From Luteibacter sp. dw_328 (GTDB lineage Bacteria; Pseudomonadota; Gammaproteobacteria; Xanthomonadales; Rhodanobacteraceae): 64,000 bases of DNA. The position numbers were made by a program, and so were the translations under genes. The stretch is taken from contig NZ_JAAVUW010000004.1 of NCBI RefSeq assembly GCF_018449605.1, forward strand, positions 310,001 through 374,000. The letters run 5' to 3'. The notes under the pieces are model-generated. The model worked only from the letters and a program-made list of their open reading frames with translations, was not told the DNA's origin and did no database searches. Positions 47,362 through 55,458 of this stretch are shown in pieces (within the stretch, counting starts at the first letter, position 1; each line of letters opens with the position of its first letter).

Positions 47362-48780
47362 ATGGCTCTGACCATCAACACCAACATCATGTCGCTGAAC
47401 GCTCAGCGTAACCTGGGCGCTTCGCAGACGAAGCTCGCCTCGGCTATCGAGCGTCTGTCGTCGGGTAACCGCATCAACAGCGCGAAGGACGACGCCGCCG
47501 GCCTCGCCATTTCGACCCGCATGACCACGCAGATCAACGGCCTCAACCGCGCCGTCCAGAACGCCAACGACGGCATCTCGCTCTCGCAGACGACCGAATC
47601 GGCTCTCGACGAAGTCACGAACAACTTGCAGCGCATCCGCGAGCTGGCCGTTCAGTCGACCAACGCTTCCAACTCGGACAGCGACCGCTCGGCACTCGAC
47701 GCCGAAGTCCAGCAGCGTCTGTCGGAAGTCACCCGTATCGCCACGCAGACCAACTTCAACGGCATGAAGGTCCTGGACGGCTCCGCCCAGAACCTCAGCT
47801 TCCAGGTCGGCGCGAACGTCGGTGAAGTCATCAACGTCAACCTCAACAGCGGCATGAAGGCCAACCAGGTCGGCCAGCTGGCTACCGGTTCGCTTGCCGC
47901 TGCTTCCTTCCCGAAGGGCCTGACCCTCGCCACCGGCGACCTGACGATCAAGCTCGGCGCCGCCGCCGCTGTGAACGTTGCCGCCGGCACCTACGGCAGC
48001 GTTTCCGATCTGGCTACCGCCATCAACAAGGCAGCTGGCTCGAGCGTTGCCTCGGTGGACGGTACGACCGGCGAGCTGAAGGTCACGGCCGACGCAACCA
48101 ACTCCATCACCTTTGGCGGCACCGCTCAAGGAACGCTTGGCCTCCCGGCCACGGCCATCGCTGTCTCCACGTCGGGTGCTTCCACCGCCGCTGTCGCAAA
48201 GACCGCCACCAGCATCGACCTCGTCGCTGGCGACGCGTCCTTCACGGTGGGTGGCAACTCCTTCGACCTGACCGGCTCGTTCAAGTCCATGCAGGATGTG
48301 GCTGACGCGATCAACTCGAAGTCGGGCAAGGGCATCAATGCCTACGTGTCGACCGACGGCTCGCTCAAGTTCTCCTCGGCTTCCGAGATCTCCGTCACGA
48401 CGAGTGGCTCGGCTGCTGCGACCGCCCTCGGCATCACGGCGCAGGACGACAAGGTCAGCACGACCCAGACCCTCGCCGACGCCACCGTCAAGACGGTCGA
48501 CGGCGCGAACGACACGATCAACCGCATCGATGCCGCCCTGCAGTCGGTCTCCGACCTGCGCTCCACCCTCGGCGCGGTGCAGAACCGCTTCGATTCGACC
48601 ATCTCCAACCTGCAGAACATCTCGCAGAACCTGACCTCGTCGAAGTCGGCCATCACCGACGCCGACTTCGCCCAGGAAACGGCGAACATGTCCTCGGCTC
48701 AGATCCTGCAGCAGGCCGGCGTCTCGGTCCTCGCCCAGGCCAACCAGAGCCAGCAGATCGTCACCAAGCTGCTCCAGTAA
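47362..48780 (+). CDS. fliC: flagellin
   Basis: Filament subunit; the only flagellin gene in the window. The 472-residue protein starts MALTINTNIMSLNAQRNLGA. Residues 30-51 hold the flg22-type epitope ERLSSGNRINSAKDDAAGLA, and LQRIRELAVQ, a segment recognised by TLR5, follows. The middle has two flagellin-IN-like repeats (about residues 170-370), and the C-terminus ends QAGVSVLAQANQSQQIVTKL. The frame is open from 47218, but the ATG at 47362 has AAAGGA upstream and gives the family start. Driven by a perfect FliA promoter. Confidence 0.97.
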   Translation: MALTINTNIMSLNAQRNLGASQTKLASAIERLSSGNRINSAKDDAAGLAISTRMTTQINGLNRAVQNANDGISLSQTTESALDEVTNNLQRIRELAVQSTNASNSDSDRSALDAEVQQRLSEVTRIATQTNFNGMKVLDGSAQNLSFQVGANVGEVINVNLNSGMKANQVGQLATGSLAAASFPKGLTLATGDLTIKLGAAAAVNVAAGTYGSVSDLATAINKAAGSSVASVDGTTGELKVTADATNSITFGGTAQGTLGLPATAIAVSTSGASTAAVAKTATSIDLVAGDASFTVGGNSFDLTGSFKSMQDVADAINSKSGKGINAYVSTDGSLKFSSASEISVTTSGSAAATALGITAQDDKVSTTQTLADATVKTVDGANDTINRIDAALQSVSDLRSTLGAVQNRFDSTISNLQNISQNLTSSKSAITDADFAQETANMSSAQILQQAGVSVLAQANQSQQIVTKLLQ

Positions 48781-48786
48781 CAAGCT

Positions 48787-48803
48787 TGGCAGGGTAATTG
48801 CTT
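48787..48803 (+). promoter_or_regulatory. sigma-54 promoter of fliD
   Basis: TGGCAGG-GTAA-TTGCTT, with GG at 48788-48789 and GC at 48800-48801. It starts 7 bp after the fliC stop, about 86 bp before the fliD ATG. Confidence 0.85.
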
Positions 48804-48812
48804 AGTTGTCTG

Positions 48813-48840
48813 CGGCTGGTCCTCGCAAGGGGGCCAGCCG
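48813..48840 (+). terminator. hairpin after fliC / at the fliD mRNA 5' end
   Basis: A 10-bp stem CGGCTGGTCC/GGGCCAGCCG (one G-T pair) with an 8-nt loop. There is no T-run. It lies just at the predicted start of the fliD transcript, so it may both slow fliC read-through and cap the fliD message. Confidence 0.6.
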
Positions 48841-48888
48841 TCGACAAATTGGCGCCCAGGGCAGTGAGGCGTCCCCCAGGAGAGCTTC

Positions 48889-50247
48889 ATGGCCACTACA
48901 CCCGTCACACTCGGCTCCAGCTCCATCGACGTCGCGTCCATCGTCAGCAACCTCGTTGCTAACAAGCGCGCAGCGACGGACAAGGCGCTGGCCGCACAGG
49001 CCACCGACAACACCACCCAGGTTTCCGCGATCGGCAACTTCACGTCATCACTGACGAGCTTGCAGGCCGCGATCAAGGCGCTTACCGACGGTTCCGCGTT
49101 CACCACGCAGAAGACCTCGGTCGGCGACTCCACCATCATCGGCGCGAGCGCCGACGCTACGGCCCAGCCGAACGACTACAACATCGTCGTCAGCCAGCTG
49201 GCCACCGTGCAGAAGACGACATCCGCAGGCTTTACCGACGCGACCTCCGCCGCCGGTACGGGAAGCCTGTCGATCTCCATCGGCGGCAAGTCGATGAATC
49301 TGAATGTCACGTCCGGCGCGAATTCGCTGCAGAACATTCGCGATGCGATCAACAAGTCCTCGGACAATCCCGGCGTCACGGCCAGCATCGTTACCGGTAC
49401 GGACGGCGCACATCTCGTCCTGACCTCCACCGCGACCGGTGCGGCGAATGCCTTTACCGTTTCCACCAGCGGTGGCGATGGCAACCTGTCGAAGCTGGAT
49501 TTCGATCCGACGACGGATACGGCGACGACCAAGGCGCAGGACGCGCAGTTCACGATCGACGGTACGCCCGCCACCAGCACGACCAATTCGGTCACGGGCG
49601 CTATCGACGGTGTGACCCTCAGCCTGTCGAAGGTCGGCTCCAGCTCGCTGACCATCGCCAACGATCCGTCGGCGGTTTCCGGAGCGCTGCAGAGTCTGGT
49701 CACCTCGTACAACGCCTTCGTTTCCACCTATCAGTCGCTGACCAAGTACGACTCGACCACCAACGAGGTTGGTGCGCTCATCGGCGACGCCACGGTGACC
49801 TCGCTCAAAAGCCAGGTGACCAGCCTGATCGGATCCCAACTGGCGAGCAATGCGCCGGGTCCGACCTCGCTCAGCAACCTCGGCGTGTCGTTCCAGGTGG
49901 ACGGTACGCTCGCTTTCGACCCGACCAAGCTGACGGCGGCGCTCGCGTCCGATCCCAAGGCCACGCAGAACCTGCTCAGTGGTGCGAACGGCATCGCGCC
50001 GAAGCTCGACGCCATGATCACCAGCTGGACCTCGTCCAGCGGCATCCTGACCGAGCGCACGGCCAATCTGAACCAGAAAGCCAAGGACATTGCGCAGCAG
50101 CAGAGTGACTATGACGTCACCATGCAGGACTACACGACGCGCCTGACCACGCAGTACACCGCGCTCGACACCATGATGACCAAGCTGAGCAGCACGAGCA
50201 GCTTCCTCCAGCAGCAGTTCGACGCGCTGTCCACGTCGAAGAACTGA
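48889..50247 (+). CDS. fliD: flagellar hook-associated protein 2 (filament cap, FliD)
   Basis: Cap that folds flagellin at the filament tip. The 452-residue product has the FliD N-terminus (VTLGSSSIDVASIVSNLVAN, then A-I-G-N-F-T-S-S-L-T-S-L-Q-A-A) and the C-terminal coiled coil with LTERTANLNQKAKDIAQQQS and YTALDTMMTKLSSTSSFLQQ. GAGAG precedes the ATG. Followed by fliS 22 bp later. Confidence 0.95.
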   Translation: MATTPVTLGSSSIDVASIVSNLVANKRAATDKALAAQATDNTTQVSAIGNFTSSLTSLQAAIKALTDGSAFTTQKTSVGDSTIIGASADATAQPNDYNIVVSQLATVQKTTSAGFTDATSAAGTGSLSISIGGKSMNLNVTSGANSLQNIRDAINKSSDNPGVTASIVTGTDGAHLVLTSTATGAANAFTVSTSGGDGNLSKLDFDPTTDTATTKAQDAQFTIDGTPATSTTNSVTGAIDGVTLSLSKVGSSSLTIANDPSAVSGALQSLVTSYNAFVSTYQSLTKYDSTTNEVGALIGDATVTSLKSQVTSLIGSQLASNAPGPTSLSNLGVSFQVDGTLAFDPTKLTAALASDPKATQNLLSGANGIAPKLDAMITSWTSSSGILTERTANLNQKAKDIAQQQSDYDVTMQDYTTRLTTQYTALDTMMTKLSSTSSFLQQQFDALSTSKN

Positions 50248-50269
50248 CCGGAAACCCCAGGACACACTT

Positions 50270-50686
50270 ATGGCACTCGGATATTCCCAAGGCGCTGGCG
50301 CCTATCAGCAGGTCCGTACCGGCGGCGGCGTCGAAACCGCCGATCCGCACGGCCTCGTGACCATGCTCATGGACGGTGCACTCGAGCGCATTCGTTTTGC
50401 ACGCGGTTGCACCGTCAACGGCAATGTTGCTGGCAAGGGCGAGGCGATCTCCAAAGCCATCGAAATCGTCGGTGCCCTGCAGGGCGGCCTGAACCACAAC
50501 GTCGAAACACCCCTGGTCGACCAGCTGGACAGCCTCTACGACTACATGAGTCGCCGCCTGCTTCATGCCAACGTGCATAGCGACATCACCGCTCTGGACG
50601 AAGTCAGCACCCTGCTTGGCCAGATCCGCGACAGCTGGGTAGCCATTCCGGTCGAAGCGCGCCAGGTGGCTGGGGCCGGCGCGTGA
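50270..50686 (+). CDS. fliS: flagellin export chaperone FliS
   Basis: A 138-residue helical chaperone that prevents early flagellin polymerisation. It starts MALGYSQGAGAYQQVRTGGG and has the conserved DPHGLVTMLMDGALERI and GLNHNVETPLVDQLDSLYDY blocks. Its stop overlaps the GTG of the next gene. Confidence 0.94.
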   Translation: MALGYSQGAGAYQQVRTGGGVETADPHGLVTMLMDGALERIRFARGCTVNGNVAGKGEAISKAIEIVGALQGGLNHNVETPLVDQLDSLYDYMSRRLLHANVHSDITALDEVSTLLGQIRDSWVAIPVEARQVAGAGA

Positions 50687-50979
50687 ACGACACCGTCTGG
50701 TGCGATCTCGACCGCGTACTTAGCCTCACCGAGTCGATGCACGCGGCAGCGAGCGAAGGGCAGTGGGACGAGCTGGCCACCCTGGAAGCCGAGCGTGAGC
50801 CGGTCATCCGCAGCGGCAGCATGCGCGACACCCCCGAATCCATCGAATCGCTCAAGGCGATCATGCTGACCGACGGTCTGATCAAGGACCTGGTGTCCGC
50901 CGCCCGCGACGAGGCGGCTGCAGCGTGGGATGCCTCCCGACGCGTGCGCCGGGCCGTCGCCGCGTATAGTTCGTTCTGA
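50683..50979 (+). CDS. fliT: FliT-like flagellar protein
   Basis: A 98-residue small helical protein translated from a GTG that overlaps the fliS stop (GTGA). Sequence similarity to enterobacterial FliT is weak; the assignment rests on size, helical content (LSLTESMHAAASEGQWDELA, LEAEREPVI) and position after fliS. FliT is the FliD chaperone. Confidence 0.65.
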   Translation: MNDTVWCDLDRVLSLTESMHAAASEGQWDELATLEAEREPVIRSGSMRDTPESIESLKAIMLTDGLIKDLVSAARDEAAAAWDASRRVRRAVAAYSSF

Positions 50980-51009
50980 CCGACATTCCTCTGGCAGGGG
51001 GCGCCAAGC

Positions 51010-51585
51010 ATGAGTGACGAAGGCTGGCTGGCATTTTCCGAACGCGTCGCGTGGGACGGGCGCTTCCACGCGACCTGCGAGGCAGGCCCGCGGCCCGAGG
51101 CCGCGGCGCTGGCCCTGATCAATGACCGGAATGCCAGTGTCCTCGTCGCGGTGTCTGCCTTGATGGACCGGCGCAGCGAGGCCAGCGAAGACGACAGCCC
51201 GCTGACCCAGGAAGTGGCCCGTCTCGACGCCAAGCTCAACGTACTGATGGAAATCGTCAACCGGTTGCTCCTGCCACAAACCGGTTTGCCGTCGCGCATC
51301 GCCCTTCGCTTCAACGCGTCCGGGGCTGTCCTGCCCTGGGATGGCCTGCCGCCCGTCGGCCAGCCTGTGCTGCTGAAGATCCACTTCGACGCCTGCCGGG
51401 CGCTGCCGCTGGAGTTGCCGGGCGTCCGCCTCGCGGGGCCCACGGATGGCAAGGGCTTCCTCGGCTTCGAGGGGCTTACCGAGCCCGTCCGTGACGGCAT
51501 CGAGCGGCTGGTTTTTCGCCAGCACCGGCGTCAGGTGGCTGAGGCCCGGGCGCATTCCCGCCCGCAAGAACCCTCGGAAGGGTGA
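51010..51585 (+). CDS. PilZ-like domain protein in the flagellar cluster
   Basis: A 191-residue cytoplasmic protein. The N-terminal half is helical (LDAKLNVLMEIVNRLL) and the C-terminal half (about residues 95-165) is a PilZ-like beta barrel: SRIALRFNASGAVLPW replaces the usual RxxxR and D/NxSxxG c-di-GMP motifs, leaving only N-x-S and so making c-di-GMP binding doubtful. Similar atypical PilZ genes lie near fleQ in Xanthomonas. It follows the fliT-like gene by 30 bp. Confidence 0.7.
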   Translation: MSDEGWLAFSERVAWDGRFHATCEAGPRPEAAALALINDRNASVLVAVSALMDRRSEASEDDSPLTQEVARLDAKLNVLMEIVNRLLLPQTGLPSRIALRFNASGAVLPWDGLPPVGQPVLLKIHFDACRALPLELPGVRLAGPTDGKGFLGFEGLTEPVRDGIERLVFRQHRRQVAEARAHSRPQEPSEG

Positions 51586-51587
51586 GG

Positions 51588-51666
51588 TGACATTTTGCGT
51601 CACGTGACGTCTGAACGTCGCGTGGCACCCTGCGTCACATTCGTGACGCGTGTCGTCAGCCTTGAC
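51588..51666. promoter_or_regulatory. GTCA/TGAC palindrome cluster upstream of fleQ
   Basis: Contains GTCACGTGAC (51599-51608), GTCACATTCGTGAC (51634-51647, GTCA-N6-TGAC) and GTCAGCCTTGAC (51655-51666, GTCA-N4-TGAC), plus TGAC at 51588. The GTCA-N6-TGAC form resembles the FleQ box described in Pseudomonas. Activator binding and autoregulation are inferences. Confidence 0.5.
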
Positions 51667-51776
51667 GCAGTGCGGCCTCTTCACATGCCCTTGACCTGCC
51701 GAAAAGGTTTTCTTCACGGCGGCTGACGCCGCGACATAGCGTGAGTTCTTGCCGCGTCGCGCCGGATTTCCGACGT

Positions 51777-51793
51777 TGGCACGCTCCTTGATT
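51777..51793 (+). promoter_or_regulatory. degenerate sigma-54-like promoter upstream of fleQ
   Basis: TGGCACG-CTCC-TTGATT: the -24 part is perfect, but the -12 GC is replaced by GA. It lies about 80 bp before the fleQ start and 110-190 bp after the GTCA palindromes. Confidence 0.4.
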
Positions 51794-51875
51794 GATACCT
51801 TGCAACGAAGCCGACGGGATTCCACCGCGAATCCTGCTCCGGCCCTTCGATCACACGCAACGTGAGGTATTTCAG

Positions 51876-53297
51876 GTGAAGTCTTCCAACTTTCTCGTCA
51901 TCGAATCCGACGCTACCCGCGCAGAGAACATCGTCTCGGCGCTCGCCTTCCTCGGCTACCGTCCGGTGCTGGCGAACCGCATGTCGACATTCGACCCGAA
52001 CGAGAGCTGGCGCGGTGCCTTCGTCGGTACCGTGGAAGACGAGAGCGAACTGGAAGGTTACCTGGCCAGCCTCGGCCGCCATGCGCGCAACCTGCCGCTG
52101 CTGGTGGCCGCCGACTCGCCGATGGCCACACCCCTGATTGCCGGCGATGACGCCCGTAGCCAGAACATCGAGCTGATCGACGTGCCGCTGCGTTACGAGC
52201 GCCTCTCCGAAGCCCTCCGCGCCCTGCATTCGCGTGTCGAGCCGACCCCGTCCAGCCGTCGTCTCGTCGGCCAGTCCGGTCCGATGCAGCGCGTCAACGC
52301 GCTGATCCGCCAGGTCGCACCCTTCGATTCCAGCGTCCTGGTGCTCGGCGAGTCCGGCAGCGGCAAAGAGCTGGTCGCCCGCACCATTCACGACTGCTCG
52401 CCGCGCCGCGACAAGCCCTTCGTCGCGATCAACTGCGGCGCCATTCCCGCCGAACTGCTCGAGAGCGAACTGTTCGGTCACGAAAAGGGTGCCTTCACCG
52501 GCGCCATCAGCACCCGCAAGGGTCGTTTCGAGATGGCCGAGGGCGGCACGCTGTTCCTCGACGAAATCGGCGACATGAGCCTGCCCATGCAGGTGAAGCT
52601 GCTTCGCGTGCTGCAGGAGCGCGTGTTCGAGCGCGTTGGTGGCAACCGTGCCCAGCGCTGCGACGTCCGCATCATCGCGGCCACCCATCGTGACCTGGAA
52701 ACCGCGATCGAGCGTGGCGGCTTCCGCGAAGACCTCTTCTACCGCCTGAGCGTGTTTCCGCTCGAGATGCCTTCACTGAGCCAGCGCCTGGAAGACCTCC
52801 CGGCCCTGATCTCCGAGTTCAACCAGCGCCTGGTGCAGCGTGGCCTGTCATCCGTCCGTTTCTCGCCGAGCGCCATGAATGCGCTGTGCCAGCACCCCTG
52901 GCCGGGCAATGTGCGTGAGCTGTCGAACCTGGTCGAGCGCATGGCTATCCTCATGCCGCACGGCGATGTACGCGCCGCGGACCTGCCGGAAAAGTACCGC
53001 GGCGCACAGCCGATGGAAGAAGTCACCGGCGCCGCGCTGATCGCCATGATGGAAGCCGAGCCGGAACCGGTCACCGAGACGTTCGGTTTCGGCGAAAGCG
53101 ATCCGGCGGTGCTCCCGCTGGGTGGGCTCGACCTCAAGGATCACCTCGCCGGCATCGAGATCGGCCTGATCCGCCAGGCATTGAATTCGGCTAATGGCGT
53201 GGTCGCCCATGCGGCCAAGCTGCTTCGCGTGCAGCGCACGACGCTCGTCGAAAAGCTGCGTAAGTACGGTTTGTCCGAGACCGCGCAGGTGGGCTGA
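51876..53297 (+). CDS. fleQ: sigma-54-dependent flagellar master regulator FleQ
   Basis: Activator of RpoN-dependent flagellar genes; in Pseudomonas it also binds c-di-GMP. The 473-residue protein has a receiver-like N-terminal domain (KSSNFLVIESDATRAENIVS) without a clear phospho-Asp, an AAA+ domain with Walker A GESGSGKE (residues 158-165) and the sigma-54-contacting GAFTGA (205-210), then a Fis-type helix-turn-helix near the end (GVVAHAAKLLRVQRTTLVEK). The GTG at 51876 has GAGGTATTTCAG upstream and starts at the usual family position; the frame is open from 51792. Confidence 0.93.
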   Translation: MKSSNFLVIESDATRAENIVSALAFLGYRPVLANRMSTFDPNESWRGAFVGTVEDESELEGYLASLGRHARNLPLLVAADSPMATPLIAGDDARSQNIELIDVPLRYERLSEALRALHSRVEPTPSSRRLVGQSGPMQRVNALIRQVAPFDSSVLVLGESGSGKELVARTIHDCSPRRDKPFVAINCGAIPAELLESELFGHEKGAFTGAISTRKGRFEMAEGGTLFLDEIGDMSLPMQVKLLRVLQERVFERVGGNRAQRCDVRIIAATHRDLETAIERGGFREDLFYRLSVFPLEMPSLSQRLEDLPALISEFNQRLVQRGLSSVRFSPSAMNALCQHPWPGNVRELSNLVERMAILMPHGDVRAADLPEKYRGAQPMEEVTGAALIAMMEAEPEPVTETFGFGESDPAVLPLGGLDLKDHLAGIEIGLIRQALNSANGVVAHAAKLLRVQRTTLVEKLRKYGLSETAQVG

Positions 53298-53325
53298 TCG
53301 CCCGCTGCGTGCATCGCGTTCGGTT

Positions 53326-53339
53326 GGCATAGCTCGTGC
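53326..53339 (+). promoter_or_regulatory. sigma-54 promoter of the fliE operon
   Basis: TTGGCATAGCTCGTGCA: GG at 53326-53327, N10, GC at 53338-53339. The -12 element reads GTGCA instead of TTGCA. It is 40 bp before the fliE ATG. Confidence 0.75.
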
Positions 53340-53379
53340 ATCGAGTGTCAGTAAGCCGATAACGCGTTGGAAAACCGTC

Positions 53380-53709
53380 ATGACCACCATCGATGTCAAC
53401 AGCCTCCTGCTCCAGATGCGCCGCATCACCGCGCAGAGCGAGATGCCCGCCATTCGTGGCGTGGACGAGGCGGCAGGCGCCGGAAAGAGCTCGTTCGGTG
53501 ACCTGCTCAAGCAGTCCATCGATGGCGTGTCCAAGAGTCAGGACAAAGCCGAGCAGATGGCGGCAGGGTTTGAACGCGGCGATCCGGGCATCGATCTGGC
53601 GCAGGTCATGATCCAGGGTCAAAAAGCCGACCTCTCGTTCCGCGCGATGAATGAAGTGCGCAACAAGATGGTCGATGCCTACAAAGAAATCATGAACATG
53701 TCGCTCTAA
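53380..53709 (+). CDS. fliE: flagellar hook-basal body protein FliE
   Basis: A 109-residue rod-MS ring adapter. It has FGDLLKQSIDGVSKSQDKAE and the conserved MIQGQKADLSFRAMNEVRNK with the C-terminal YKEIMNMSL. The frame is open to 53194, but this ATG lies behind the sigma-54 promoter and gives the usual length. First gene of fliEFGHIJK. Confidence 0.95.
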   Translation: MTTIDVNSLLLQMRRITAQSEMPAIRGVDEAAGAGKSSFGDLLKQSIDGVSKSQDKAEQMAAGFERGDPGIDLAQVMIQGQKADLSFRAMNEVRNKMVDAYKEIMNMSL

Positions 53710-53745
53710 GCGGCATGCGCCTCCCGAAAGGACTGAAGTCGAACC

Positions 53746-55458
53746 ATGGCAGATAACGGCGTAGCCACCACGGACAAGAACGACGGCAAGCGCATGGACT
53801 CGCTGAAGTCGCTGGCGCAGACGCCGGCGGCGCGGCAGATCTTCATGCTCGCCGGTATTGCCGGCGCGGTCGCCATCGGCATCGCCGCGGTGATGTGGTC
53901 ACGTGCCCCGAACTACGGCCTGCTCTACGGCGGCCTGGAACAGAAAGATGCCGCCGCGGTGACCCAGGCCCTGCAGGCGGGCAACACGCCTTACACGCTC
54001 AGCACCGACGGCAGCTCCATCTTCGTGCCTGCCGCCGACGTGGCGGGTGTACGCCTCAAGCTCGCCGGCCAGGGTCTGCCGCAGGGCAGTGGTGCCAGTG
54101 CCGTGCCGCAGGCGGATTCCCCGTTCGGCATGAGCGACATGGCCGAGCGCTCGCGCTACCAGTCCATGCTCGAGAGCGACCTCTCCAGCACCATCGCAGG
54201 CCTGCAGTCCATCCGCGCGGCACGCGTGCATCTCGCGCTGCCCAAGCCGTCCGCCTTCGTCCGCGACAACAAGCCGGCCAGCGCCTCGGTCGTCGTTTCG
54301 CTCTATCCGGGCCGTCAGCTCGACCAGGGTCAGGTGGCTGCGATCGTGCATCTGGTCGCCGCCAGCGTGCCGGATCTCGATACGCGTCAGGTGTCGGTGA
54401 TCGATCAGGGCGGCAACCTGCTGACCGTGAGCGATCCGGACAGCGCCTCGGCCATCGGCGACAGCCGCCTGCGCCTGTCCAACCGGATCGAAGCAACCTA
54501 CACGCAACGCGTCGAAGACCTGCTGACCCCGCTTGTCGGCGCTGGCAAGGTACGGGCACAGGTCTTCGCCGACCTCGACTTCTCGCAGACCGAGAAGGCC
54601 AGCGAAACGTTCAACCACGACAATCCGGCATTGCGTAGCGAGCAGACGAACAGCGAAACGCGTACGGATGCCGCGAACAACGGTGGTGTCCCGGGCGCGC
54701 TCAGCAACCAGCCGCCTAATACCGGTGCCAATGCGACGGCGGCCAATCCCGCCGCTGGCGGCGCCGCTGGCGCCAAGCCGGGCCAGAATGCCGCCACGCA
54801 GACCGCGCAGACGCCGACACAGCAGACGCAGAGCGCCACCCGCAACTTCGAACTCGACCGCACGGTCAGTCATGTCACCGATCCCGCCGGCAAGGTCGCG
54901 CGTCTGTCGGTCGCCGTGGTGGTCGACAACAAACAGGTCCCGGACAAGGACGGCAAAAGCAAGAGCGTGCCGTTCACGACGGAAGAAATCGCCCGCCTGA
55001 CCGAACTGACCAAGAACGCAGTCGGCTTCAGTGCCGCGCGCGGCGACAGTGTCAGTGTGATCAACGAAGCGTTCCATGGCGTCACCGCCGAGGACGAACC
55101 GCAGTCCACGCCGTTCTGGGAACGCCCGGGCATGCTCGACCTGATCAAGCAGGGCCTCGGCGTGATGATCGCCCTCGTGGTCGGCTTCTTCGTGCTGCGT
55201 CCCATCCTCAAGGGGCTGCTCAAGCCGGCACCGATGATGATGAACAACGTAGCGCTCGCCGGGCCGATGCCGACGGTGTCGGTCATGGTTGACGATGACG
55301 ACATGACGCCGGACCGGGTAAGCACGTCACCGCAGTTGGGCTCGCCCGCGCTGCTGGCTTACGAACAGAAGGTCAGCCTGGCCAAGCGCATGGCCGCCGA
55401 GAATCCTAAACAGGTCGCGCAGGTCGTGAAGAGCTGGGTATCCGACGATGGCGCTTGA
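53746..55458 (+). CDS. fliF: flagellar MS-ring protein FliF
   Basis: Inner-membrane ring on which the basal body is built. The 570-residue product has transmembrane segments at about residues 28-48 (IFMLAGIAGAVAIGIAAVMW) and 465-485 (GLGVMIALVVGFFVLRPIL). Between them are ring-building motifs (YQSMLESDLSSTIAGLQSIR, A-R-V-H-L-A-L-P-K). A long Ala/Gln-rich insertion (about 325-365) is typical of the variable periplasmic loop. The C-terminus binds FliG. It overlaps fliG by 11 bp. Confidence 0.96.
   Translation: MADNGVATTDKNDGKRMDSLKSLAQTPAARQIFMLAGIAGAVAIGIAAVMWSRAPNYGLLYGGLEQKDAAAVTQALQAGNTPYTLSTDGSSIFVPAADVAGVRLKLAGQGLPQGSGASAVPQADSPFGMSDMAERSRYQSMLESDLSSTIAGLQSIRAARVHLALPKPSAFVRDNKPASASVVVSLYPGRQLDQGQVAAIVHLVAASVPDLDTRQVSVIDQGGNLLTVSDPDSASAIGDSRLRLSNRIEATYTQRVEDLLTPLVGAGKVRAQVFADLDFSQTEKASETFNHDNPALRSEQTNSETRTDAANNGGVPGALSNQPPNTGANATAANPAAGGAAGAKPGQNAATQTAQTPTQQTQSATRNFELDRTVSHVTDPAGKVARLSVAVVVDNKQVPDKDGKSKSVPFTTEEIARLTELTKNAVGFSAARGDSVSVINEAFHGVTAEDEPQSTPFWERPGMLDLIKQGLGVMIALVVGFFVLRPILKGLLKPAPMMMNNVALAGPMPTVSVMVDDDDMTPDRVSTSPQLGSPALLAYEQKVSLAKRMAAENPKQVAQVVKSWVSDDGA

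Noticed and set aside
51622..51638. TGGCACC-CTGC-GTCAC as a second sigma-54 promoter upstream of fleQ
   Set aside because: The -12 TTGC element is missing, and it overlaps the GTCA palindromes.
53355..53362. GCCGATAA upstream of fliE as a FliA promoter
   Set aside because: No TAAA-like -35 lies 15 bp upstream, and a good sigma-54 element overlaps the region.
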